Origin: Amanita rubescens | Lineage: Eukaryota; Basidiomycota; Agaricomycetes; Agaricales; Amanitaceae | DNA: 64,000 nt | Direction of reading: 5' to 3' | NCBI GenBank assembly: GCA_015039365.1 | Contig: WION01000035.1 | Coordinates: 62,001-126,000, forward strand | Shown here: in pieces, positions 13,284-24,627 of the stretch | How positions within the stretch are numbered: position 1 is the first letter of the stretch | How the letters are laid out: every line of letters starts with the position of its first letter | The notes under the pieces: model-generated | Database searches by the model: none | Told to the model about the DNA's origin: nothing | What the model saw: the letters and a program-made list of their open reading frames with translations, nothing else | Position numbers and translations under genes: made by a program

Positions 13284-13883
13284 GACCAGGGACGGGGAAA
13301 TGAATTCTGGGTAGTAAGTTTTATCAAAGACATGAATTTATATGGACAAAGGAAGGACATACATCTTGAGCAATTACAAAGAGGAGAGTGACTAAGCCGG
13401 GAGCTGGAATCTATGCAGTTATGTGGTTTAAAATGCACGCCACTTGGAGTCAGAACCAAGGAAGGGCGTAGGCACTGAAGTCAGGGCACTGTGATGTGGC
13501 GGTTAAGTAAATGAGACGAGAATAAAAGACGGGTTGAACGAGCGGGTAGGATAATCCGGTATTCACCGGCAGAGACCGCTCATGAGCAACAGGCGATGCC
13601 GGATCGATTTGGCTGGAGAACGACGCTGACGATGTCCGTGCTGTTTGTCAAATTGTCACTCACACTGCTTTAGTCACAGGTGTACGGGGTCCTTACTAAC
13701 CGTATTGTGATTGTCTGCTACGATACTGAGTCATCTACACCTTACTAGTACTACTCCCGCTTTACTTCCTGTTGCAGTACTAGTACTTTACTCTGTTCTT
13801 CAACACCCATACCTCTTCTATTTGCCTTTGTTTGTAACTACCGCTATGTTAGACCGCCGCGATCACGTGCCGTTCAATTGATC
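13284..13883. other. Divergent promoter region
   Basis: 600 bases between two divergent genes. A CACGTG lies at 13864-13869, 15 bases before the next start codon, and there are pyrimidine-rich runs around 13730-13850. No gene seen. Confidence 0.5.
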
Positions 13884-16800
13884 ATGGCAGAGAACAGTCC
13901 CCCACCAAATGCAAGTCCCTCGTTCAGGTCCCGCGCTCTACCGCTCGCAAATCCAATGCAATCAGATAGACTTTACAATGTAACTCAGCTTATTAGCCCT
14001 CCTCCGGAAGAATCACTTCAGGCGCGCCGCGGTAAGCCATTGCTATTCCTTCATTCTCCCTTTTGACCGTTTGTGACGAAGCGCCAGGTACCTTTTACCC
14101 CATCTCTGCTGGCAGATACTCCTCAGAGCTCATCGAAGCGAAAGCGACGCACACAACCAACCCCATCTTTACCGCAAGAACACACGCCGAATCCCAAACC
14201 TCGCAAATACGCCAAGCAATTGACCGATCCAGAGTCACCCACGCGTTCCGCCTTTAGCACCACCCCCATTGTCATTTCACCGAATCCCGTAGAAGATACC
14301 GCTACTTTGAAGCCAAAGTCAAGAGCACGGCGCAGCGTTACCCCAATACCCCGCTATGAACCTCCTTCCGTTGTTCTCACGTCGCCGCGCGAGGTTATGG
14401 CCGCCCCTGCGTTTACGAGCAAGCGCAAATCGAAATCAAAAGCTCATGCGAGACCAGGCTCCATCAAAATCATTCCTGTAAAGAAAGAGTTACCCGACAT
14501 TGATTTGAGCACTCCAATGCCACCTCCCAGTCCTACTGATGATCCTATCCTGCTCTCTGGACCTTTTGGCCCTCCCGCTTCCACTCCATCACGTCCCCAG
14601 AGTCGCGCGTCTTTGCTCACTGCTACCGAGTCAATACAAACAGATGATATACCTTGCGCGGTTCCTGACTCGGAGGACCTGCCTTACTATGACTGGAGGT
14701 CTAACACTCGTCCCGACCCCGATAATTTCAATTCGTCAGACTCAACAAGTCTGATGGATGTGCATCCTTCTGATGCCGATGTGCCACCCGTCGAGTTACC
14801 TGCTTTTAATCTGGACGATCTACCACCCAGCTCAGATGCTTGGAGCGACAGCGATGATGACGTTCTCAACGAGTTAGGTATAGGGTCGGAAGCGATAGAA
14901 GAAGGCGAAGGCGAATATACTGGGAAATGGAGAACACTATTGGTGAAGACCAAGCAGGATCCTCCTAGCAGCATTACCAGAGCTCGCATGGAGCAATGGG
15001 GCAGACCAGTGAGCCCCTTCCCCGAAGAGGCCAAGTCGTTCCAAATAATCGACGAGGATGAAGAGCGGGCCCGCGGCGGTTTAGCGTTGGAGCAGATTTT
15101 GGATCAGGATCAACAGGATGAGATTGATGAGGAAGAAGTTCACCGGATATCCGTCGAGCCTGAAGGAGAAGATGATGTTCCTCAGTCAATATTGTCCAAT
15201 CTCCAAGCCTCGGGACGCAACGAAGTATCGAATGCCCCCAGTGACCGGGAGCGTTCACCTAGCTCACGACCTGACCTTACGAATCCCACACCCCTCATTC
15301 TGCATGATACCGGTTGGACTACCCATCGCCGCTTGGAATCAGACTCACGGGTTCGCCATGAATCGGAGACAGAGAACAATGACATGGTAGACGAGGCAAG
15401 CGACGACAATAGCAGCGATCAGGAGGCTGAATTATCATTTGTGAAAATTACTAGTGCTGATCCTCATGCAGCCGCGAGGGCGGCGGCAATCTTGAAACAA
15501 GTGAGTCATGATCATCACTAGATAAGCCCGTCACGGTTTAATTGTTCTGCCAGCATGATTATGATTGCTTTACGGAAATCGCAAAGTCGAAGCGTCGACG
15601 GTCAGCGCCAGGCCGGACATCCCGCCGCGGTACCTCTGTGGCAGAAACCTTGGCCAGAAGGGGCGTGTCAGAAGGAAGGATCACGAAAGACAAGGCCAAG
15701 AAGCGCGCCAGCGTTGGGACAGGTGTTATTGGAAGTCAAGTTTTCATATCTGGTACCCCCGTTACTACGCTACGAGACTTACTGATAGAGGTTGAAGCTG
15801 AAGTTAGTTTCAGTTGCACCTCCTGCCAAGGACTGCCTACCGAGACGCCAGTTCGCCACAAATCGTCGTTGGGCGTCTTTGACCTTTCGATGGTTAGTTC
15901 CCTGATTAATCAGGAAGGCGAGAGACAGTGGGCAAAGGATGATTGGAAACTGCTTGATGCGTGTTTCACCGACGAGCGCTTCGTTGTTGGTCGCAGATTA
16001 CACGTAGGGGGAGATGGGTTGGCTGATGTTGAAGATGTTGACTTGGGTCATATTGTGGATAGATATATTGGGATTTTAGGTGGTGAAAAGTCGGTCAAGC
16101 GCTTTGGGCTTGACTGGGAAAGGTATTCTTCTCTTTCTTTCTTTGATATCTCCGTAATAAATCATCTCTCTTCAGGGATACGATTCTACAACGCGCAAAA
16201 GCACTTCGGAAGAAGCAACGTTCTGGCATCGTTGCACCTCCGACCACTCCCTTGAACTCGGCGATTGGCGACACCCCAGATGTCCCGGACTTCACCCCAC
16301 TTGCCGGACGCTCGACTGTTCAGACGGATGACGCGTCCAGCGTTACCAACACCCATTGTGGATAATGCTCCCTTCCAGGACTTGGTAGTAGATGTGGAAT
16401 TTACGAGACCATCTACATCTTTATTGGCTCCGCGTTATTCGCATTTGCTGAAGGAAGCTATTTCCATCAGCAACTGAGCACATTTCAGCTATCGAGCCTG
16501 CCTCGCCCCTCTCAACACCACCGGTAAGTGCCTAGGCAATTCAAAACTGCCCTTACTGATGATTGTAACATCACGCAGCCCGCGACGCCAGCTACGTTCG
16601 GACAGCGCGTCAAGGGCCTTTTGTTCTCCTACCTTCCGTCTATGTCCAAGACTGCGCCTATTCCATCGAAGAAATTGCAACCATTGAATCATCCTGGATT
16701 ACCGTTACCACCACCTGATTTGCTCTCCAAGCCGCGGGGCCCAATCACCACGCCAGCCCGACCGCCTTTGCCGAAAGCGAAACATCCCAAGGAATTGGTG

Positions 16801-17037
16801 CAACTCCACCCAGCGCCATTGCCAGCTCCCAAAACGTCATTGATTCCACGTCTTAAACCTCAGCGACTTGTTCACCTTAATCCTATTACACCTCCCGAAG
16901 CGCGGGCGCCCATACCAATCGCTAAACCAAGGAATAGCACAGGAAGTGTGAAGGACCTTGTCAGAAGTTACGAGGATCTGAAGAATGCCCATGGAAGCGA
17001 GAAGGCACTACTATCTAAACCAGTGTGGAGACCGTGA
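13884..17037 (+). CDS. Large conserved fungal protein, unknown function, with two one-base frame breaks
   Basis: Starts MAENSPPPNASPSFRSRALP and joins across an intron near 14030-14090 to a long exon ending about 15500. Features in order: basic, proline-rich N-terminus (SSKRKRRTQPTPS); an acidic block with FNLDDLPPSSDAWSDSDDD; a dense block GKWRTLLVKTKQDPPSS then RARMEQWGRPVSPFP; and an acidic linker. After an intron (15500-15553) comes SKRRRSAPGRTSRRG, then a folded-looking block ERQWAKDDWKLLDACFTDER and LGHIVDRYIGILGG. The last exon is Pro-rich and ends LSKPVWRP. Basic clusters suggest a nuclear protein. I cannot name the family. Frames shift by one base near 16345 (before PTPIVDNAPF) and near 16471-16476 (AISISN to EHISAIEP), both inside exons. 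Without these the protein runs to 17037; with them it stops at the TAA near 16362. Confidence 0.72.
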
Positions 17038-17581
17038 TTTATGTATATCATTTGATGGGAGATTTACATAAGTAGTTAATGGAGTGTAGTATATGGTTTC
17101 CTAATGATCTCACGAGAACCACCTCAATCAAACTTACCTTGGGTTGAGAGCTGCCCCATCCTGGTAATCTCATCTTTTCACAAGTGTGTTGCATGCAAAG
17201 TTGTGCAGTTTGGACCTGACTACTGCTGCTGATTGCTCTTTTGACTAGCTTCTTATAATTGTGGCTTATAGAGGGTAGCTGTCATTGTATGAAGTGACTT
17301 CTCAGTGGGCACAGTTCAATGGGGGATCCAAATACCACTCCCTCCAGATGGAGAGGTGAATCCAGATGCTAAAGATAATTTGATATTGCAACAACTCGGA
17401 CGAACGCACCCGGAGTATTTCAGTGGCAACATGCAAGAGCATCTCGCATATCTGTCTACCATCGTCTTCGTCGGCAGTGTTAATTACTTTGTTTTCGCCG
17501 CTAGCTTGACATTGAGTCCATAATGTGCATTATTATGTTTGAATATTATAAGACTCCAGCCGTTGTGTTTGCCTGCGCGCC
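17038..17581. other. Spacer upstream of the gamma-tubulin complex gene
   Basis: 544 bases. A 72-aa frame at 17305-17523 has no recognisable domain, so I treat the region as 3' UTR plus promoter. Confidence 0.45.
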
Positions 17582-20500
17582 ATGGCCACATCTCGTCCAG
17601 CATCCAGCGCGTCAGCGTCATCAATCCAACGTCCATCTTCAAGCCTTTCCGTACGACCTAGATCGGCCTCCAGCGTATCAACTTCGCGTCCCCAGTCTCG
17701 CATCTCACGGCGTCCTAGTTCCCGACATGGCCATCGCGCACGATTGCATCCACTTGCTCAGGCACTCGTCACCCAGATGATGGGTTTACGCGAAGAAGGC
17801 ACACTAGAGGACCCTCATGGCGAGAATTTCGAGGCTGCAGTCGAATTTGTGCTGAAAAGCATCGAGCCGACGACACTCAGCAAAGGAGCTGTCAGCGTGG
17901 ATATGCACGCGATTGACCAGCAGATTCATGGGTACGGTGTTTTTGAAATTACGCGTAGTATGCTAATGCCCATGTAGACATGCCTTCAAGGCGCGTATCA
18001 ATTCAAATGACTCTCTGAGCGAAGCGCTCCAGATGTCGTACCAAAGAGTCAAGGCATCCGTTGCCCAAAACGAGGAACTTGACCAAGGCATAAAGGTGAA
18101 AGCTGTCATCTCCGAGACGTGCATAAACGCTAACAATTCGTCTAGATGTACCGTCTTCCAGATCATCTCCAGTTTCTAGTAAGCTAAACTATGCCTCGAG
18201 CGCGTATATTAAAAGTATAGACCAAAGATCACACTATCTCAACCGCCATCAACAGCAACGCTGGCCTTTGCAGAAGACTTGGTACACGCGCTCAGAAATC
18301 CTCCGCTCCCGCCTAAGCCTCTGACTTGGCAAGACATCCTCGCTGAGGAGCCTTTCGAGGGTGAACACTGGGAAGGTGTTTATGGATTACCTCCAGGGAG
18401 CGTACGTGGAAAATCACAAAGCGCAACATATGAGTGGGATAACACTCCTTCGTTATCACCTCTCGAGTCGGATCTGGAACTCGATGGTGATGATACCGAC
18501 TCACTGTCTGCTTCTGCTTCTGGCGAGCCACGTCCAACAATACAGGAGATACACGAACCTGCTATGACCAAGTTTACTGAAAGTGACAAGATGGTTCCAC
18601 CATTCACGGTAGACCACCAGCGGTTTTTGGAGAATCTGAAGACGAGACAGTATTGGAAGGAAAACTGGCAGGGAGACGTTGACACGACGAGAGAATTTGA
18701 TCTGGACGACCCTTCTACCCTTGGTTCGTGCCGTCAATACAATTGTAGTTGTTACTGATACTGATTTGGATCAGGGCCTGCTACGTATCGAACCTTTGCC
18801 TACGATAAATATAATAGTCGAGCGCAAAACCACGAAGTAAGATGTTGACCGACTCACTGTATAATTGCATCTAATCATGAAGTAGAGATACATAAGCGAA
18901 TACGATGCCGTGCGGGAGGTCTTTATTGCACTGCAAGGCCGACAAAATTTGTTATATACATGGAAAGGCGATGCGTACACGGTCTGTCCTACGCTTCAAT
19001 CAAAAGTTATTTCACCTATCAAGATGTTCATATTTTAGACGTATTCGAGTACTCCACGTCTCGCACACCTTTCTTCAGAGTCTCAGAATTCTATCTTGAT
19101 ATCTCTGGCTTCCCTTGCTTCAACCGTACAAAACCTACGTGTGTTCTGTTCCAAAATAGTGGGTCATTCTGAACGGCATTTCCCCGACTCTTACAATGCC
19201 GATCGACATTCGTCCCCCGTAACAATTACACGCACCGTTGAGGCCTTTGCGGATGCGGTTGATGCCGAGCTGCGCATATTTGATCAATGGTGTGCTGCTA
19301 GGGAAGAAGACATGTGTTGTGCCCTTAATGGAACATATTCCGACGATGAAACTTCACCACCAGACCTCGTTGTCAGTTTACTGAACACCGAAAAAGCTGT
19401 GCGAGATAGATTCGGACCAGCTTTTTTCGTGCTTCTTGATGTCGTGAGAAGCATAGTCCCCGAGCTGGTCGATGACCAGAGGGCAGCATTACAGTGGATG
19501 CGGACGAGGTCACCGTCGGTCGTGGTAGCTGCATTGATGGACGCTCTTTTCGCTCGGGCACAAGAGCACATCGAACGTGGTGAAGAAGCCGACACTTTTA
19601 CAGGTGGTGTGCTCATGCGAGTTTTCGTTCATGCCGCAGAACCTGTTTGGAGCATGATCGGAGATTGGCTGAGGGATGGCATGGGAGTTGGGATCGGAAC
19701 AGGAAATCAAGATGAGGGAAAGCTCGACGACGAATTCTTCATCGAAAGCAGTGGCCTCGGACTCGGGATGATGGGGTCTGGACTTTTAGACCCTGATTTC
19801 TGGAAGGAAGGCTATACATTGCGAGAAGGCGTCGAGTTCGCTTCAAGTGAGACTGTTGGACAGGAGATACGAACTCGAGCTATACCCATGTTCTTGGAAC
19901 ATGTGGCGGAGCCGGTATTGGGCGCCGGAAAAGCTGTCGGTCTTCTTAGGGTCCTTGGGATATTGTCACCAACGGATAGTCAAAATCAGTGGGCTTCATT
20001 TGGGTCACTCGTGAGCTCATCAAATTCGGATTCTGAACGCCGAAGCGAGAAGCTGTTTGCTGTATCTGTTGATACTCTATCAAGGTTGATTTACGATGAG
20101 TTGACTCCGCGCTGCAGGACTGCAGGGGCGCTTTTGGAGAATGTGCTAATTGAAGAGTGTGCATTGTGGGGTCATTTGAAGGCCATGGAAGACTTGTATT
20201 TTATGAGGCGTGGCGACGCAATGAGTCATTTCACGGACTTAGTTTTTGCGAAGGTGACCGGGTCCACAAATCTTGGTTTTGCATGCGTGCTGATAGTGTT
20301 GATGAAAGATGGACGCACAACAGCCTTGGGGTGACTTTCACTTCCTGAATACTGCATTTGCAGACGTCGTCGCTGCGAGTGTTAGCACTGGGCAACAAAC
20401 TCAATGGATCCGACCTTCGCTTGTTCGTTTTTCCTACCGGAATAATGGCAACAGAGATAGAGACAAGACCATAGATGTGACGGTGCAAGCTCTTAATGGC

Positions 20501-21470
20501 CTTTCGGTGGACTATGCTGTTCCATTCCCCCTTGCATATATCTTTCAGCCGCGTGTGGTGCAGGTTTATTGCGATATATTCGTCTTTTTGCTTCAAGCGA
20601 AGCGGGCAAAAAGTGTCCTGGAACGAATACTTGTCCGAGGTGAAGCTGCCAGGCACGAGTTGAAGCCATTTTATGCTGTCCGTGGCCGCTTGAGTTGGTT
20701 CATCAAGTAAGTAGTCTCTGATTGTTGTAACAAGAGCGAATGCCGAGTATGATTGATTTAAGCACTTTGTTGAACTTTTTAACAACGAATGTAGGATCAG
20801 AAGTTGCTTCACGTTGACACCGAGTTGATGACCGCTCTAGGTGATTCATACAGAAGTCCTCAAGTTTCATGAGAAGCTTCGAGCTGCTAAATCGCTGGAC
20901 GAGGTAATTCAGTTACACGATGAACAGTACGTTTTATATTTCGTCCTCCAGTTCACTCTAGTCAACTGCATCGCCACTTCTAGCATTAACAGGATACTTG
21001 CTCAATGCTTTCTTAATGTCGATACATCAAACTTGCGCAAGGCGATAGTGTCCACCCTAGACATGTGCCTACACTTTGCCAATTTTTTCGTCGCCTTTGC
21101 GGGGGAGACAACGACTACCCATAATGTGTCAAAGTCCATGAAACGGCATCGTAGCCGACGGCTTAAGCGACTGCGGCGGAATATCATTGGGTTTACTCAA
21201 GTGCGCAAAGATGCAGACTCTAGCTCCAGCAGCGATGATGGCGAGGAGCTTGAGCTCGATGAGCGCAGGAGAGTCCCTGAAGCATCATTCTCAACGTCCA
21301 TATCAATATCAGATATCAATCCCGTTGAGCATCTGGATAAGTTGTCTAAAGAATTGGATGAGTTGGTTAGATTCGTGAGAAGAGGAGTTGAGGGTCTAGC
21401 TAATGCTGCAGGCAATGCTGCTTCGACTTTTGGAATTCTTGCATTTGCATTGGAGGATTGGGACCTTTGA
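17582..21470 (+). CDS. Gamma-tubulin complex component, GCP5/Mod21-like (Spc97/Spc98 family)
   Basis: Component of the gamma-tubulin ring complex that nucleates microtubules at spindle poles and cytoplasmic sites. Start MATSRPASSAS leads into a Ser/Arg-rich tail, then HPLAQALVTQMMGLREEGT. After short introns comes the block I associate with the GCP5 group, DILAEEPFEGEHWEGVYG. The long exon 19096-20260 holds GRIP1-type sequence: IRTRAIPMFLEHVAEPVLG, GKAVGLLRVLG, and EECALWGHLKAMEDLYFMR. GRIP2 follows: QPWGDFHFLNTAF, NGLSVDYAVPFPLAYIF, LERILVRG, RGRLSWFI, then LKFHEKLRAAKSLDEVIQ. The tail is acidic, then helical (ELDELVRFVRRGVEGL). Exons after 20260 join cleanly, with the acceptor just before MDAQQPWGDF. 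Middle introns (18170-19100) are less certain. GCP4 or GCP6 are the alternatives. Confidence 0.86.
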
Positions 21471-21655
21471 CATGTCTGCTAGGATGTAAAGCCCAAAATG
21501 TAACGATTGAGCACTTCAGTTAATATTTCTGATAGATCATGACCATTTGTGACTCGCAGTACCCTCTCTTTGCGGTCGTGCGACTGGCGAGCACCGTGAC
21601 AGAATCCAGACAAGTGACGTATAGCTGATTGACACGCACGTCCTCGCACCGAAAT

Positions 21656-22473
21656 ATGACCACGTACACTCTATCTAATCGAGCATATATCAAGATATTC
21701 TTTCACGCTGCAAAGCACTCCCAAAGGTCTGTTAATGGTGTGTTGCTTGGAAAAGCGGAAGGCAGTAGCGTCATTATCGAAGACGCCGTTCCCTTATTGC
21801 ACCATTGGACCAGTCTAAGTCCAATGATGGAGATTGGCCTCGATTTGGTGAGTAGTACAGCACATATACATTTCATCCTATCATACTTATTGTCACGCGT
21901 ACCAAGGAAGGCGGGGCAATATGCAGACTCCCAAGGGCTGAAGTTGGTTGGCTACTACCAAGCATGCGAGCGGTTGGATGACGCTGCATTGGCTCCTGTT
22001 GGCGAAAAAGTGGCTGAGAAGATCAAGGCTGGCTTTGACAAAGCTGTCGCATTTGTTGTATGTCTAATTCTTTCTATACCCCTGCATTCCTTCCACCTTC
22101 CATAAGATTGATGGAGCCCTTCTCGGCACGTCCGAACCTGCTCTTATTGTAAGTCTCTACCCAATTTGAGGACCCCTTGATGCAAACGATAAACTGCAGC
22201 CGTATGTACCGTCCGGGACATCATGGAAGCCGCATCCAGAAAGTAGCACGGCTTTCACACAAAAGTCACCATTCCTCCTAGCATTCCGCCGACATTCCCA
22301 GTCGTGCGGTCCAGTTGGTACAAACTGACCACCTCCACCAAGCTTTCGGTGATTTTGATGATCACTTGGAGGACGTTACAATAGGTCAGACGGTATCCTA
22401 TTCTGCTGCTGTCGTGCTTATCCAGGTATTAGACTGGTTACGCAATACTGTCTGCATGCCTGCCGATATTTGA
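21656..22473 (+). CDS. EMC8: ER membrane protein complex subunit 8/9, with a one-base frame break
   Basis: Cytosolic MPN-fold subunit of the EMC, which inserts tail-anchored and multipass proteins into the ER membrane. Start MTTYTLSNRAYIKIFFHAAKH is family-typical, then SVNGVLLGK, VIIEDAVPLLHHWTSLSPMM and EIGLDL. After an intron comes GLKLVGYYQACERLDD and APVGEKVAEKIKAGFDKA, then IDGALLGTSEPALI, then PYVPSGTSWKP. The C-terminal part SRAVQLVQTDHLHQAFGDFD then DHLEDVTI splices (GTCAGA...TATTAG) to DWLRNTVCMPADI and stops at 22473. Between SWKP and SRAVQ the frame changes by one base near 22283-22288. An alternative intron ending at the upstream CTAG would remove the conserved VPSGTSWKP, so I prefer a single-base insertion. 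The catalytic JAMM motif is absent, as in the EMC8/9 family. Confidence 0.92.
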
Positions 22474-23851
22474 TCCAACTAAGCATCTTTTCAAACAGAG
22501 TAACATGGAAATAATCATTGTCATATATCTATTGTGTGATACCAGGTCTGAGAATAGGATGTCAGTACAAGTGGTAGTAGGGAATGGAGATTCAAATCAG
22601 AAAAGCCGTGATTTTCATTTTTTCCAAGTTCTGATCCAGGCCAAGGCGACCGACAAACCCACTCCAGAACGGAACGGGTTTGCACAGACCGGACTGTCGC
22701 ATAACGCGACAGCAGGTGATCAACCAAAAGCACGACAAGAACAGGGTATCAAAGAATGGATGAACTTGTTTTCGTCTTGAAAGGTTGGATAAATTTGAGT
22801 GTCGATACTCACTATATTATATACTGCAAGAACAGCGTCAGCACTTTGGAATCAAAGCAACATTTTGAAAAAAGAGGAAAAGATCAGATATTTGGATTTG
22901 GTATAAATGTTTCCACAAGAGATGCGACTCCATTCGGAAGCAGAACTGATTACAAGACTCATCACGGAAAAGAAGTGAAGTCATGATACGAACCTTGCAA
23001 GTTTCATGAGTGAGAGGAATGAAACAATGTGAATTTTGTGCGGTGGCGTGTATATAGCTATACAGTACAAATAATTTGAGCTCCGCTCGATTTTTCAGCC
23101 CATCCGTCGTGTTGGTTGTTCTAACTTCCTCAATAATCGGTGAGTGTAAACTCTGTGCTCATACGTTGATGATATTATTCCATCTTCGAGTTGGCGAGAC
23201 TCCCAATGAGCCATACTCGCAAACATGCATCACCAACTGACACCCCTTCCGTCGTTCTTTAATTCAGGGTGTGCCTTTTACTGACTTTTTCTCTTCACAG
23301 GTCAACTTTTGCCCTCACTCTGTAGTGACGACACCACGCGTGAGCATTTTTCAAACTTCTGAATTCTGGTTCGATTACATCGACCAGTTGCTGACACCGT
23401 ATTTTCAGCGCCGGATTCTGCTATTTAATGGTAAGTTTTTTTGTCTTGCTTAGACTTCTCTCTACGCCCTATGATGGTCATCGAAATTTCGAAACAAGCA
23501 TATGTCCAAACTTCCATGCAGGACAAACTTTTCGGCTGAGGGCGCACGCTTCTGTCCAGGATGAATGCTCATCTACCTTCTCCACAGGTTGTATAGGGAA
23601 CATGTAAATTTGATCGTGTACGTCTTTGTAAGTAATTACTACAATTGAGACAATTCGAGGCCTGTTCTGCCAAGTTGGTCAGCCGCAACCATGTCAATTC
23701 GGTGTTGGGGCCGTACGGTCAGCCGCCGTGCAAAAGAGTCAAAAGAGCGACTGTCCGCCTCTTTCACTTAATCTTTCTTGTTCCCCGACGTTCATTTTGT
23801 CCTTCGTTTTCGCAACACACTATTTCGGTCCGCTCTCTGTCATTCTTTACT
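22474..23851. other. Gene-poor spacer
   Basis: About 1.4 kb. Scattered short frames (for example 22505-22780 and 22756-22986) show no recognisable domain, splice pattern or biased codon use. The last ~150 bases are pyrimidine-rich and probably form the promoter/leader of the next gene. Confidence 0.45.
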
Positions 23852-24532
23852 ATGCCCGTCTTCGAGCCATCCGTCGATACAACAAGCAACCAGGAGCAGT
23901 TAACGGGGATTCTCGTGCCAGTGTTGGTTATGCTAGGAGGAATAGGCATCTCGTATGGCATCTACACGACCCTGAGGTGGTTCGCGTTTTCTCGTCGTCT
24001 CAAGTCTTTCGACTCCACGGAAAGTGACGCGGAGGCTATGGTCTGTATGCATAACCTATAACTTATACCAGTACTGATCGTTGCTGAATAGACTACCAAC
24101 GTCGCCGATAATCGGGAGACGTTTGTAACAGTCACGGGAAAACGAGATGCGCGACAACCTTCATCATTGACGTTAACTTCAGCACCACCCTCCCTGGAAC
24201 CTACCCACGATGCACGACCACCTGCATCAATGCATATCGGAAGTGAAGCTATTCTTGCAAGGAAGGCGATGAAGATCAAGGAGAATTTAGGTGCTACGCG
24301 GGTTGGCAAGCGAGTCAGTCTTATTTCAATCAGAGCAGTTGCTTGTCCACGCAACGCAGTCACGAAAGGCGCCTCCGCAACGGAGAAAGAGAACGTGAAC
24401 CCTTTCGTTCCCAAACAACCGTCTCCACTGAAGAATGGGTACAAGCCACTCGTCTTGGGCATAACACCTATTATTGCGCCCCGTGTTCCAGAGCCCTCGG
24501 TGCATCCTGTGCATGGATATCGATATTTCTGA
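23852..24532 (+). CDS. Small single-pass membrane protein, unknown function
   Basis: Two exons: 23852 to the ATG near 24041, then from about 24091 after a GTCTGT...GAATAG intron. Start MPVFEPSVDTTSNQ is followed by one hydrophobic segment at residues ~23-44 (TGILVPVLVMLGGIGISYGI) and basic residues (RWFAFSRRLK), suggesting an N-out/C-in anchor. The rest is a soluble tail with RPPASMHIGSEAILARKAM, and ENVNPFVPKQPSPLKNGYKP near the end. No known domain recognised. It lies 95 bases upstream of the next gene on the same strand. The membrane segment plus ordered tail makes it a credible real gene despite its size. Confidence 0.68.
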
Positions 24533-24627
24533 ATGATCCTTGCCTGTATTTTTTATTTTTCGTAAATTTTATTGTAATAAGGAGTACGTCACGCTGTCAC
24601 GGTCATGAGGATTTCCTTCGCGCGACC

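Noticed and set aside
17305..17523. 72-aa frame as the first exon of the gamma-tubulin complex gene
   Set aside because: No join to the conserved N-terminus is needed; MATSRPASSAS at 17582 already gives a complete start.
22505..22986. Two overlapping plus-strand frames as a small gene
   Set aside because: No conserved motif, membrane segment or signal peptide, and no splice pattern.
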